Source: Hydractinia symbiolongicarpus (Eukaryota; Cnidaria; Hydrozoa; Anthoathecata; Hydractiniidae). From it: a DNA stretch of 64,000 bases. A program made the position numbers and the translations under genes. This document shows, piece by piece, positions 36,721 through 51,700 of this stretch. The notes below the pieces were generated by a model, which saw only the letters and a program-made list of their open reading frames with translations, was not told the origin of the DNA and ran no database searches. Positions within the stretch are counted from its first letter, which is position 1; every line of letters begins with the position of its first letter. The DNA lies in NCBI RefSeq assembly GCF_029227915.1, contig NC_079879.1:23700501-23764500 (forward strand), read 5' to 3'.

Positions 36721-39700
36721 CTATGAAATATCAAAATAAACGTCAGCTTTTTTTATGTCAACATGCTTCTCGACTGCGTAAGCAATGCGGAACAAAATAT
36801 CCTCCCTCCACCACGATGACATCCACTGGATTGAGATGGGAAGGTTGACTTTCGAATAGCCGATCGGCTGGCATATACCTGGAATACCCGTCAGGTTGGC
36901 CATTCCATGATAGCTAAACAAATAGAAATTACTCTTGTGTAACATTGGCTTACAGTAGCAGCACAATGGTCACTGACTTCATTTAAATAGTATTATCTCA
37001 TCACTAAAATTTTCAAAAAAATGGGCTAATGGGCGACTTTAACATTTTAGTGGAAGGGATAAAACCAACAAAACTATTTATAAATACAATTATCTTCTTT
37101 AAAACTCACCGAAGTAAGGATAAACTCTTCCCATAATTCGTGTAACCATACCGCTCGATAGATGATGTAACCACGGGTTGAAATTCGGTTACCCCTATAC
37201 CATATTTTTTTTCAGATTATAAAAGTAACAATCATATATCGTTTCTGGATGAATAACAGAGCGTATAAAACACAGGAGCGATAATTCGAAAAATTTAATG
37301 TCGGAAACCTTCACGGAAAGAGAAATTTTCAGGTTTTGCGTTACTTCGTAAGATTTCGAAACTAAAACCTTGTTAACATGAATTTAATGTTATCATCGTC
37401 AATGTGTCGGCGTTAAAGAGATGTCGACGTTAAAGGCTAAGCCCGCTAACGCTGGTAAAGTGAACTTTCTCAGAGTGTCTTACCTGGGGTAAATATGACA
37501 TCTACCTTTGTGAAGATATATTTTAAAGCATTAACAGAGCGCCTTCTTTGTCTAGCCGCTTGCAAATAATCATACGCGTCTATTGAACGAGCGGCTAACA
37601 ACATACTTTGCACGTCCACGTTCTAAAACAAACAAACATACGGATGACTGAAGCCCTCACTCCTTGTGGATGTGACTTGATGTGAAGAAAAAGGGTAAAA
37701 ACACAGAATTAGGCGCCCAAAAGTTGGAATAAGTGGCAAGTCTCATACATGGTTTTCTATGAAAACGTTTTACATCTGATAAATCTACCCCGATGTACCA
37801 AAAGAAAAACACCAACTTTAAGACTGCAACAAAGCAAAACAACTTCTCACCAGTTCATCAAAATGTTTCTCAAATAGTCTTTGATTGGCGCTGGCCATTT
37901 CAGCGAGGATGGTCATTGAGTGAGCCACATACATCTCCTAGAGAGAATTAATCAATACATTGAACCTATCCGTCTAAATGGCTCCTAAATTCAGAACGGT
38001 TTCAGGTTATTACATTTTCAACGGTCTCTGCAGGTTAGAAAGAACAGGAAAAAAAAAGGTTTTAAAAGTTTCCACTGGTTGATAAGAATTTATTACTTAC
38101 TTCTTTTTCAGGAACGTGTATAGAAACGATTTCCACACCACAATCTTTCTCCAACCATTCCAACACTAAATTTAAAAACATATTTATTGTTTCTGTATTT
38201 TTAAGATCTACTTATACTTAAAATCAGGACCAAAATGACGATTCTTAATCAAAGTTCAATTTCAATAATTACACTTGCTTCCGGTGTAAATATTACGAAA
38301 GCAGTCAGTGTTACAAAGTTTGCAACATTTCTGTTTAGTGCGCACTGGTTTAAATTTCCTGTATTTCTGCAAGCTGAATGTTCCTTCTTATCAATAACAT
38401 CAAAAAATATGTTCTTCAAACACTCATGCACTATTAAAAGATCATAAAAACTCGTGATTATTGAAGACAAAAGTTGCAGATAAACTACCTTTTTTTGAAA
38501 TCTTCACATTTTTGTACCCAGTTGATTTTGACATTTTTATATTCAGACAGCGCTTTTCGTAGTAAAAAGTAAGCGAAGCAACTTACGATCCAAACATGCA
38601 GAGTTGATTTCACGATCACACACCTAAAACGAAGAACAAATAGTTTTAAAAATTGTTACTAAAAACTTTCCGTTTGTCAGACCGTTTTGTGCTTTCCATC
38701 CCATTATTCTTACTTACAACCGTCCACTGCCAGTCGACACCTTCCTTTCCACTATCCGTACCTACATCCATTTACTCTCAGACGACACCTCCCTTCCTAC
38801 TATCCATCCACTGTCAGTCGATACCTCCCTTCCCACTATCCATCCAGTGCCAGTCGATACCTCCCTCCTCACTCTCCCTACTTACATCCATCCACTGCCA
38901 GTCGACACCAATCTTCATACCGGACAGGTCAGTACTACAAAAATCACCAAGATATACAGGAGGCTGACAAAGACCTAAAAATATAGAAATATAAATAAAA
39001 ATATATATTTTATTTTGGATCGCTTTGAAGAATTTTTCCGTCAAACCTAAGCTCCCTAAACACAAATACCCTTTCAAGAGTAAACGAATTTTTGTGGGTA
39101 CTAAAATTTGGTTAAATCGCCTTTCCAAAGATTACGGATTCAAAAATTCCTCAATCAACGTTATTATTATTTGGTTTGTATTTTTTGTAAACCTTACATA
39201 AAAGTAGTCTGCTGGCACAGCCAAAAATGTTACAAAAGTTGAAATCCAGAGAAAATAAGCAATTTTCCATTCACTGAATAATTCCCAGAAAAACTAAATA
39301 AATTTCCTGTCAGTTCTGGCTAATTGCGAATTTAATTACTCGCGAAATTTTCCTTCAAGGTAGAAGTAAACATACTGTCCGCTTTAAATAACACAAAATG
39401 AAAAACGTAGAACAAAAATAAAGGGTTAATACCAAGTGGAGAGTCTTCATCTTTACCCGCTAAGTAACCTAAATATAATCCATAAGACTACGCAATTACC
39501 ACTATCACTACTCCAAAACATTGCTACTGAAACGGATCGATAAATGAACAGTTTTAAAGAAGAGGAAAATTAAAAGTTCATGGCTAAACATCTACACGGG
39601 AAAAAGTACAAGCTTAAAACACATGTAGTTAGACATTAACCAAAATGTCGGTAACTTTCGCAAATTTATTGCGCTTAAACGCGAAAGCGCTCGTAAAATC

Positions 39701-42700
39701 ATGCTCACCACAATAAAGATAGGTAATTACATTAAAAATCCCCATAAAATTTAACAACAAAGTTGATTGTAGTTATTTTTTTCAATGGGGTCTTCCTTGT
39801 TGACAATAACATCGTTAAAAAGGAGGGCAAAATAAGAAATTTTATTCTTGGCTCGTATTACGACAAAACAAGTCCTTTATATAACGATTTTGTGTTTCAA
39901 CTGAAGGATTTTTTTCTTGTGCAAACACAGACAAACGGAGTACGGCAATTAATATAGAGAAGAGTACTAACCATAACTGATAGCTGCATCCATAACAGTT
40001 GCGCACAGTGCTCCTATATACACAAGCAAAAGTTTAAGTTCTTTTAAAATTATATCGCATCAAAATGGACACTTTATTTTCAAATATTCATCAGAAAAAG
40101 AAGGTCTGCGAGGTAAAGTTATTCAAAGACGACATTTTAATACATAATCGTCCTTATTACACGTTCACTACTCAATACTGCTTATAGCTCCGTCCTCGGG
40201 GCATTGAGCACTCTAGTGGCATGTAGCACAATCACATGTAGTTTAGTTGGTGTAATGGGTTTCGATATCATCAACTACGACTCTAAAGGATCATAGTTTA
40301 AACCACACACTAGCCCAGCACAAACAAGATTAAGTTTATTTACAAGAATCAAACGTGCCTAACCTGTATGGGAGACAGTTGAAGCATTTTGACTTACACC
40401 AGCATCGGAATATCTTGTATAAGTTGCTGAAACAGAAACATTTTTACAACTGTAATAAGTAAAACAAATTAGAGAAAGTCAAGAATAATAGGTTTAACAT
40501 TCATCGACACAAAGGTTGAAAGAAATGCGGAAATCAAAATCGTATCAATAAAGAAAATCTATCACTTGGTAAAAAAGTTGTTTCTGAAAAAGGTTAAACG
40601 TGGCACCTTTTAATCCAACAACACCACAAACTGCTGCTGGAAGTCTGATCGAACCACCACCATCTGTACCCAATGCTATCGTGCACAAACCTAAAACCAA
40701 GATAGGTAAAAAATGAAAAATGAAAATATGACACTGCAATATGCTGCATTTCATCAAAAAAAATGCCCCTTGTTTAATTAAAAACATTAGATGAGGCCAG
40801 CGATAAAATAGTCCTCGTGTTTCATGATGAACTGGAAATAAAAGTTAAGTGACCAAAATTATCTCATTGATAAGCGCCTCTCCTCAAATTCCCAAAATTG
40901 AAGCAACGTTCGACTATAAATCAAATTTTGGCCTTGCAAACGCTTTTTGGGTTATTTCATTTTGAGCACAAATCAAAATCTATACTCCCATCAGACAGGA
41001 CACTTTCAAAGGGATATAGTTTTAAAGGTGAATTGACATTTCACAGAAGTTTTAATTTGTGGAATATTGCATGAACCTCACGCAAAACCGATCGTGAATA
41101 CCTGCAGCGATAGCAGCAGCTGATCCTCCAGAACTACCTCCAGCACTGTGATTAACATTGTAAGGATTGCGAGTGGTACCATGATATCTAGAACAGTTTC
41201 ATAAGCATCTTTACACACCCAATATCGTAAAACAACAGTATAGACTTTTTGGAAAAGAAAAATTATTCGAAAAGGCACGCAGGACATAAATCTGAAACTG
41301 ATTGTGTTTAAGTAATAAAACTTGGCATACTTGTACAGAGTCTAAAAACAAACAGACTCCAGGTAAAACATCACACATGCCTGAAATTGGTCATTTTCCC
41401 AATTTTAAAATATAGTTAAATTCCTTAAGTATTACTAACGATACAACTCTAATTTTTGGTAGACTTAGCCACGGGCTCAACCTTTGTTTACTTGTTGCTT
41501 TTAAGATACCTACTAAGAAGACCAAATGCACGTCCTTATTTCTTTGTTAAGTTAGGCTAGCGCGCCAAGCAAAATCAAACTTGCATGACGTATTAGAATA
41601 ACGACTAAAAATTGTTTTTTATAGTCCCTAGTCTTCTTTTTCTTCTATTTTCAAATGCTTAATTCCGGTTGGGCAGTTGCTTACAAGTTGTTTCGTTTTT
41701 TTGAAGGATTTGAGCCTTATTTGTTACCCACTTTGACTGATTGATACCAAACACACCAATACCAATCTGATGCATGTTGGTCATCCCAATGATCATGGCT
41801 CCTCCTTCCCGTAGTCGTTTAACCAGTCCTCTCTCCTCCTTTGATGACATTTTGACGTCTAATTCCTTGATCGGAAGACCATTACGACAATGATGACCAG
41901 CCTAAAAAATATTTGAATAATATACTTACAATTAGTCAGACAGACAAAATAAAATACTACAAAAAATACTATTAGAAATAATTATTTTCGTAATGATTAA
42001 TTTTTGTACTCATTTTCGCATATTAACAATAAATTGTGAGTAATAACCATTTTTTGCACAAAAACTAGTACGAATAAGGTAGATAACTTTAACTTTACTC
42101 CATCTATGTGAGCGCAGGTGGAGGATTTCTATTTTTTTACGTCCGTTGCGATTGTACAAAATAAGAAGTTTAGGGGAAAAATTTTGCACTTGAACATAAT
42201 ATTTCCTCTAGCTTTAACAAATTCTTATAAATTTTCTCAAGTACCATTTCTAATTGAAACTTTTACAGTTCAACTTTTGTGGCTTAGACCTTACATTATT
42301 GTGGAAATACCCTTTGCAAATTATCTAGAATCCACAAAAGACACACAAGTTTCTTACGTAAACATTTTCTTTTCCTAAAGTACTAATTTCTCCAGGCTTT
42401 TAAAAGACTTTTCTTCGAAGGTGCATTTAATTTAACAAAGACAACCTTTCAAAGTATAATCAGCTTACCACAGCATATTCATCTTTTACACCAACTGGTA
42501 TGCCATCAAACACAGATAAAGGTTTCCCATCTTCCCAACGTTCAGTGGAAAAAACAGCTTGCTATATACATACAATATTAAAGTAAATAGATCATTAAAT
42601 GACAAAAATAATCATATTTTAAAATGATTTAAATAGAAAATTTAATATTAACTACAAAATTCAGTCTAATAAACTCAAACTATTGAGCTATTACCTTAAA

Positions 42701-45700
42701 ATAGCAAGGTTTTACGTTTAATCTTGGTTCTACCCAACTTAACACATGAGTAGCTAAATAGCTAATTATGACTTGTTTGGCCTGCAGGCTGACCTGTACA
42801 AGTATTAAGGAAGTAGGTTCTTTGCTCCAATTTACAAAAAGACCACAATGCGATATCAAAAGGGGATTTACTTACTTGTTGTATTAGGTGTAATAGGAAA
42901 ATAAAGATCGCAAAATATTGATTTGTTTGTTTTCTTAACAATTCTTTATATTAGTACCTAGAAATTTGATGTTAACAATATTGAAAAAAATCTTACCTGC
43001 ATGATCAGTTCTTCATAATATTCAATAAAAGCAGTTACTGAAGGATTTTGTTTTTTACTCTTCTTCAAGGCTGCAATAATACGTTTAGCTACGTCTACTG
43101 GTGTCAAACGTTTTTCTCTGGAAAGAAAATCATAGCAGGGGAGTAAGCTATAATCTCATACTTAAAAAAAAGGATGAAAAAATCTCCCTGCTAACAAGTT
43201 GATACAAGCCTTTAGCTTCCAAAACATGAGAGACATGTTTTTCTCCAGCCTAATAGGTAATACATCAATTAAAAAAAAAACAACAGAAAAGATGAAATTG
43301 TTTGTTTTGACAATAATAACATCTACCTGTATAGATTCACCAAATCATATAATGTTGTAAAGTGGCAGTGTTTTATAGATGTCCTGAAACAAAATAACAA
43401 ATCAACCTAAGAGAAACTTTTTACAAAACAGAATGCACTGTAGCTTAAAGTCAATAAACCTATACTTCAAATAAAGAGATTTTTGCTAGTCAAAAAATGT
43501 AAAGGCAAGAATAATAAGCTTCTCTAACTATTTTATTTAATGTTTTTGCATGAAAATTATTTTCTTGATAGGTATAGTTGTGGATTGGTATATGTTCAAG
43601 GGGGTCTACAGATAGTGTGCAAAGTTACCAGAAATTGGCATCAACAATAATTTAATAGGATGAAAGCAATATAAAGAAATAAAGTTTTTTTTCCACCAAT
43701 TCGCAAAAAACCTATTTTAACATAAGCCTTTTAAAAAATTGGGTTTTCAGTAATTTTAAAAATGAAGTGTCATGGCCTCTTTGACTGGGCATAAATTGTT
43801 TTTGGCATATACTAATTGAGTGCTGAAATTTTGTAACTTTTCCTAACTGGTAAATATTTTATACTTTGTAATTTTTTGTTAAAAAGTTCTGATAAGCATG
43901 TATGAGTGTTGTAGGATGCTGTTTTGGTTATAGAATTATTTATTGCATGTATGTTCGTTACCAGGTGGTTACTAAGGTGTTGCTAAGAAGATATATGGTT
44001 CCAGAGATAAAATACAGACCAGAAAGAAACATCAATCCACTGAAATGACGTCTTTATATTGTTTTCCTCACCTTAAACATTTATATATGTCATATTCTAA
44101 ACATGTGTTAAGTTTAATGATATGAACATCAATATTACTGGACAAACGGAAATTTTTTACATTTAACGTTAAAATAAGAAACTTGTACAAATTTATTACA
44201 TTATTAAAATTTATTTTATTAAATGAAATCAGTTTATTTCTATTCTATGAGTGAGTCTACCTAGAATTAAATCCGTGCCATCAGTAATGCTTATGAAATT
44301 CAAATTTAATCCAAAATTATGAAAATGGTCTATTTTAGGCGTCTGTGACATTATCTCTAACCCCCATGCTGTCGTTAAATTAAATTTTTACATAGAATAT
44401 GTTTTTATTAAGACTTTCAAGTATACCAAGCATAAGTAGCCTTGGATTAATGGTCTGCAAGGAATTTACGCCCACTGGTGCTACACTAAACCAAAAAGGT
44501 CTGGTGTTAATAGGGTTGGAAGATTAAAGTAACTTTTTTCTTTAAATTTTCTAATTAAATCATTTTTTTCAATACTGTATTGTCAGTAAGAAATGGCCCT
44601 AATTTTAAACGCATAGAGTGTGCGTGTACATTCTTAATTTTCTTTGTCCTGTGTAATGTTGACTTTGAAAAAAAAGTATTGTATTAATGTTTCTAAACTA
44701 ATCTTTTACAGTGTAAAATTTGTTAATCTTCCATTCTAGGCGATTACTAATAAGAATCAATTGGTGGTGGGGTTTACTTGTGTTGAACTAATCTTGCTGG
44801 TGAAATCATTGTGTTTATAATAGTGGTATATATTGTGTTGTGTGTAAATCAATTGGGTATATTTGGTGTTGTGTTATTAGGAGAACTGTGAAGATAACCT
44901 ACAGGTTAGTCATACACATATTGCGAGTTTAACAAATGGTAGCAGAGGAATAAAATTGCAAAGTATCATAGAGAAATGTCAAAAAGTTGGGTACCCCCAC
45001 CATCATTGAATACAGAGTCCAGTTACAAAGACTGGAAAAAAGAAGTTCAAATATGGCACGCACTTACAGAACTAAAGGCGGAAAAACTAGGGCCAGCTAT
45101 ACTCATGGGTTTGAAAGGAAAAGCTAAAGAAGCAGTATTAGAATTGGAAATTGAACAAATCAGTGCCACAACTGGGGTAAAAGCTATTACTGACAGATTG
45201 GACAAAATTTACTTAAAGGATGAAAATCAAACTGCGTACCTGGCTTATGAAACCTTTGAAAAATTTAAACGACCCCCTGAGATGAGCATGAATGATTACC
45301 TTATAGAGTTTGAACGATTATATCAAAATCCAAGTTCACCGTATGGAACTTCCTGATGGAGTTTTGGCATACCGAGTTTTACAAAGCGCTAATCTTACAC
45401 CAGAGCAGCAACAGTTGGCTAGAGCAACTATAAATGAATTACGCTATGATTCAATGGTATTACAGTTAAAGAAAATATTTGGTGATACTGTGGCCTCATC
45501 TGTGTCAAATGATGCTGTAAAGATAGAGCCTGTTTTACAGGCAAGCGCAGATTCTACGGAGCAGAATTACTTCACCAAAAGAGGTGGATATCAGCGTTCA
45601 AGGTTTAAAAGAGGAAGGGCTGCAGCACCAAATCAAAGATATGGATGGAGGAAAACCAGATCCAGTAACAGAGTAATGAATCCGCCTGATGAATTTGGAA

Positions 45701-48700
45701 ATATTTCAAAGTGCAATATTTGTCAGTCCATTTATCACTGGGCTGTGAAGAGTCTGAAGATGTAAAAAAGGAAGAAAGTCATTCAAAAGTTAGATTTTTT
45801 CCTAAATTAAAGAAAGTGAAATGCAATCCCTTTTTGGTGAAACTTTGTCATGTGCAGTTTTAGACTGTGGTTGTACCAAAACAGTCTGTGGTAAGAATTG
45901 GTACCAATGTTTCATTGATAATATTGATAGTGATAAACTGCCAGAAGAGTATCCAGGAGGAACAAGATTTAAATTTGGAGATAGCGAGGCAGTTTGTTCC
46001 ATAAAACGAGTAATCTTACCTGTAATCATTGGTTCAAAAGAGGTTAATCTAGAAACAGAAGTTGTACCCAATGAAATACCTTTGCTCTTAAGTCAAAAAT
46101 CTATGAGAAAAGCAGATGCAGTTTTAGATTTTAGCAACGATACTGTTAAAATGTTTGGAGAATGCCATCCTTTAAAATTTACCACCACAGGTCACTGTTG
46201 CATACCTTTAAACAACAACAGAATAGACTTAGATGAAAAGAATTATGACCATTTGCTTCCTCAAGTTGCCTTTGTATGCGCACAAGTGAAAAATCCAAAA
46301 AAAAACAAGATCATCAAACTTCATCGTCAGTTCTGTCATCCAAGTGCTGAGAAATTAAAATCTCTTATTAAAGCATCAAATTCCTTTTTAGAGGACCGGA
46401 GTGAAATCATGAAATTAATTGATAATGTCTCACACTCTTGTAAAGTATGCCTTAAGTATAGAAAACCAAGACCACGTCCTATTGTTGGCTTACCAATGTC
46501 GTCGGAATTCAATCAGTGTGTGGCTTTAGATTTAGTGCAACTTTCACAATCATTGTGGTTTATTCATATCATAGATACTTTCACAAGATTTTCATCTTCA
46601 AAGTTAACAAAGACAAAAGATAAAGATGTGATAACAGACATTATCTTTGAAATTTAGTTAGCAAGATTTGGTCAACCAAGAAAGTATCTGGCTGACAATG
46701 GAGGAGAATTTATCAATAAAGTGTATGAAGAAATGTGTGAGCAATTTAACATAGAGTTTTCCACAACAGCAGCCAAAAGTCCTTGGTCGAAGTGAGCGAC
46801 ACAATGGTATCATTAGGGAAATGCTGAGTAAGATTATAGAGGATACAAAGTGTACACCTAATCAAGCACTTTTCTGGGCTATTAGTGCCAAGAATTCTTT
46901 ATCAAACAACAATGGATTTTCACCAAACCAGCTTGTTTTTGGTAAAAACTATGACTATCCCTGCATCCTCACTGATCAGTTACCAGCCATGAATGATACA
47001 GTTTCAAGTAAGACTGTGGCCCATAACCTTGCTGTGATGCATGCATCACGAAGAGCATTCATAGCAGCAGAATCTTCTGAAAGAATACGTAGAGCATTGC
47101 GGCATAATGTCCAGTGTTACAATGATGTGCAGTATGTAACTGGAGATAGTCTTTTATAAAAGAAAAGACAGCGAAAAATGGCATGGACCAGGCACTGTAA
47201 TTGGACAAGAAAATAAACAAGTACTTGTCAAGCATGGTGGAAGTTATGTGTGAGTCCACATTTGTCGGTTGCAAAAGGTAAATCAAGTAGTACATTCACA
47301 GAAACCATCACAAGACTCTGAAAAGAGCCCAGAAGTAACAAGTATGCAGTTGGACAACTGTGTTTCACGGGAAGACGAAATTTTTGACATAGTTGATCTT
47401 GAAAGTAATACTACGGAAGTACCAGTAACAGAAGCACCAGTAACTGAGGATGCGGCCATTGATAATTCACAAACCAATGGGACACCAATAGAGGAAACAT
47501 CTAATGAAACATCAAAAAGTGAAACCACAGTCAATGAAAAAAAGGCAATACCTCTATATTTCAAGGAATGCCAAAGTTAAAAACCAGAATCATCTATAAG
47601 CTAACTCCAGACAGTGAGTGGATTAAAGGATTAGTTCACAGCAGAGCAGGTAAAGTGAGTAGAAAAGGAAAAGAAGGCAGGCAATATGGCAGCTGTTTAA
47701 ATGTGCAAAATGAAGACACAGGTGAAATTAATTGGTTAGATTTCAAAAGATGTGTGAGTGAATGGCAACCGATTGTTGAAGCCAATGACACTGAAGAAGT
47801 ATTATTAGCGATAAAACCAACTATTGAAGACGAGGTCTTGAATGCGAAATTTAAAGAATTAACCAACTGGCAAGACAACAATGTTTTCTCCACTGTTGAA
47901 CACAGAAGTCAATCTACAATATCCACAAGAAGGGTAATCACAACAAAAAATATAGAGGGCAACAAAATTGTCAAAGCTCGTTTGGTCATAAGAGGTTTTG
48001 AAGAAGAGGAGGTTCAAAATCTGACTAAAGACTCCCCAACGTTTTCAAAAGAAAGTCTGCGAATTGTACTCACAATGTTAGCAACTAACGAATGGGAATG
48101 GCACACCTTAGATGTCAAAACAGCATTTCTTCAAGGTAACCCGATTGATAGAGAAGTAATTATAAAGCCCCCAAAGGAAGCAAACGTAATAGGGGTTCTT
48201 CGGACATTGAATAAAGTAGTATATGGCCTTGCTGATGCTTCAAGAGCTTGGTATTTACGAGTAAAGGAACAGTTAATTGGTTTGGGAATGAAAATGTCTT
48301 TTTTTGATGAAGCTTTATTTTATTGGGTTCAAGATGACTGTTGTCAAGGATTGATCGTAATACATGTTGATGATTTTCTTTGGGGAGGATCAGAAGATTT
48401 TCAAGTAAAAGTCATTGCATCCATTAGAAAAATATTTCGGGTTGGGTCAGAGAATTGCAGTAATTTTAAATATGTTGGAGTCAACATACAACAATTCAAT
48501 AGTTCTATTGAGTATGACCAAAGCAAATATGTGGCAAGCATGGAACAGGTTGAGATTCAAAGCACCAAAAACAAACATCAAGAACTCTCACATGAAGAGC
48601 AATCTAAGTTTCGATGTATTTGTGGTCAATTAAATTGGGTATCTTCTCAATCAAGGCCAGATATTTCTTTTGATGTTTGTCAGTTAAGCACAAAGTTAAA

Positions 48701-51700
48701 CCGTGCAAATGTTGATGATGTTATGAGAGCTAATAAATTGGTAAAGAAGTTGAAATTGGATCCTGATATTTGCCTAAAATTTTGGAAGTTAAACCTTCAT
48801 TACAATTAATCTTGTATGCTGACGCCTCATTTGGAAATCTACATGACGGAAGCTCTCAAAGTGGAATTTTTGTTTTTCTTAAAAGTGTTGAGAACACCAT
48901 GACACCTATCACATGGCAGTCAAAAAAGATTAAGAGAGTTGTGCGTAGCACACTTGCAGCAGAAACCTTGGCACTTGTTAATGGTATTGATGCATGTATC
49001 CGGGTGAAAAATGTAATAATGGAAATTGTGAAGACAGATCTAGAAGGTATCTTGTGCTACACAGATAACAAATCTTTGTATGAAACTGCATATTCAACAA
49101 AAGCTTTAGAATATAAGCGATTAAGAGTTGACATGGCTTCTCTCAGACAGAGCATCAATCAAAAGGAAGTAATATTGAAGTGGATTCCCACCAAACATCA
49201 GTTAGCAGATGTGCTAACAAAGCAAGGAGCAAATAGCACACTTCTACTGAATGTGCTACAAAATGGTCATGATGAGTATTAGTGACCAATCAAATGTTGT
49301 GTTTTCAAAATTTTTTATTATAAAGTTTTTTTGAGTTTTATTTTCAGAATTCATTGCTGAAACACCACTTAGCACTTGGAATCACACAACTATGGACCCA
49401 AGAAAGAATAGTCTTCAGTAACTGTTAGATCAAGACTTGTATAGTAGAGGGCATTGGTGAAAAGTCAATTTCTCCCCAGGACCACTATACTAAGCGAGTA
49501 GGAGTCGCTATAAATTCCTCCCATAGCAGCATAAACTGAACAACGTGCAGAAAAGAAAATACAGGGAGATTGTTAATCTTCCATTCTAGGCGATTACTAA
49601 TAAGAATCAATTAGTGGTGGGGTTTACTTGTGTTGAACCAATCTTGCTGGTGAAATCATTGTGTTTATAATAGTGGTATATATTGTGTTGTGTGTAAATC
49701 AATTGGGTATATTTGGTGTTGTGTTATTAAGAGAACTGTGAAGATAACCTACAGGTTAGTCATACACATATTGCGAGTTTAACAAAATTAACATTCTAAG
49801 ACGTACAACTTTTTGGTCAAACTTGAATGTGCCAAATTTAACTTCCTTATAAAGCACGTTCTTACTAAAAAAAGTGTTTTTCCAGCAACACTAAAGAAAC
49901 CAAAGATTTGTATGTTATTTTATTAAAAGTAATATATTCAATGATTTAATACCTTGCATTAACCAAATGCCATAAGTCGTCCTCTGAGACAGCCGATTTG
50001 ATATACAAACCCTCTTCACCATTTACAATTGGGTAATACATTGGACTTTCAGGGATTTCCAATGTTCTTAACATGTTCATTTTAAATTTCCTAAATAAAA
50101 ATTATGGTCCATTTAGAAATTCAATATCTTTTTAGAACAACAATTGGAATATTAAAAAGATCGTACAAGTAACTTGACTTGCTGCTTTTACCATACCTCT
50201 TAAGAGCTTGTAATATAACTGATCCAAAAACCTATACAAGCATTAACAAAGATTAAAGAAACAATAGTGATAACAAGTAAGTCATGCAAATAAATAAGAA
50301 AACAGATTGTACTTACCGAGGTAGATATGACTTTGTAGATTTTCGTGAAAAGCCAACCAGATATTGAAGGAGATTTCTAAACAAAAACTACAGTAGTTTT
50401 GAAAAAGTTTAGAAATGAACTTGTTTTACTTATAAACTCAATTTTTGAGGAAAATGCAAAATTTAGTATAAAGTTTTTTAGCCCTTGTAAATACGAGAGG
50501 GCTTAAGGTACCTGCTGTCCATAAATTCTGACAAATTTTATTATGAAATAACACTTGGTTCAAATGTAGCATAAGGTGAAAGGAATAAATTAGTATAACT
50601 TTTTTCGCAAACGTCGACAACATTAGGAGAAATATTGATTACCTATTTATTGCATTTAAGCACATTCCTGGCAATATTATTTTGTTCTTGTGGTTTATAA
50701 GATCTTTTGTATTTTGCACACTAAAAAGGACAAGTACTGGCCTCCAAAATATATTTTATACTGCAGAGTAGAATGGCCGAAATCAAGGAAAACAGATCTA
50801 AGAGGTGGCAAAGCTTTATCGAAAAGTTAGAATTGAAGACATAAACACTTTGTAACATTTTTATGCATGCACGATCATTAGATCAACATTTAAAGCATTT
50901 TCCATTTTAGAGAGCATGCTATGATGCTTTGATGCGCAATAATTTGTGACGTCCCCAAAAAAATATAGTCAACGTTTTTGGAAAAAATGCTAATCATAAA
51001 TATTAAACAAGTATTTAAATACAATTGAGATACAAAAAAGAGGCAGCTTTTTTTCTCGCTGAGAAACAGTTATTACAAATGTTATTTAGAATTCCAAGGC
51101 CCAAGGTATAAAATGGTGTTGGACTTATATTATAGAGCTTAAAAAGTTAGTTAACAAGTCTTTTTTTATATCTCTTTAATAATAGCCGTCATCTGTCTGT
51201 GTGTCCGCGAAAGCGGCCTCCCGTAACGGTAACACGAAATTTTTAAAATGCGCACGAATATCAAATGTGATATATTTTTATCCACTTTGTTGCGACGGGT
51301 AAATTTAAAAGACGAGCGAACGCGACGAGCGACCCCATGGATTTTTCCACTAGTTAATCTATATTATAATGCCGTATACGTCTGTCTGTCTGTCACGCAA
51401 AATGGTAGCTTAGCTGCGCAATAGCGAGAAGCATGCAATGTGGTATTAAAGGTCGGGCGAACCCGTGGATCTTCCACGGGCTAACGACTAGTCTATATTA
51501 TAATACCTGTATATGTCTGTCCGTCTGTCACGCAAAATGGTAGCTTAGCTGCACAAGTATAAAAAGGACGAGCGAACCCGTGGATTTTTCCACGGGCTAA
51601 CGACTAGTTTTTTAAAAAGTTCTATTTGTTCTCAAGATATTCACACATAAGATATCATATTTAAGTGATAGCAAATTTTGACATTTTGACAACTCTATTA

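Larger units (their letters stand above)
44721..49784 (+). mobile_element. Full-length Ty1/copia LTR retrotransposon in an amidase intron
   Basis: The 5064-bp insertion has two 214-bp LTRs bounded by TG...CA and a 5-bp target duplication AAATT (44716-44720 and 49785-49789). A 12-base primer binding site follows the 5' LTR, and a purine-rich tract precedes the 3' LTR. Domain order is Gag, protease, integrase, reverse transcriptase, RNase H, which defines Copia. The LTRs differ at three positions by eye, all transitions, so insertion was recent. The coding region nonetheless has several frameshifts and stops. It is antisense to the host gene, in the intron between amidase exons 4 and 5. Confidence 0.97.

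Noticed and set aside
38235-38470. Overlapping plus and minus ORFs in an amidase intron
   Set aside because: Neither matches the amidase family, and the exon chain is complete in frame without them.
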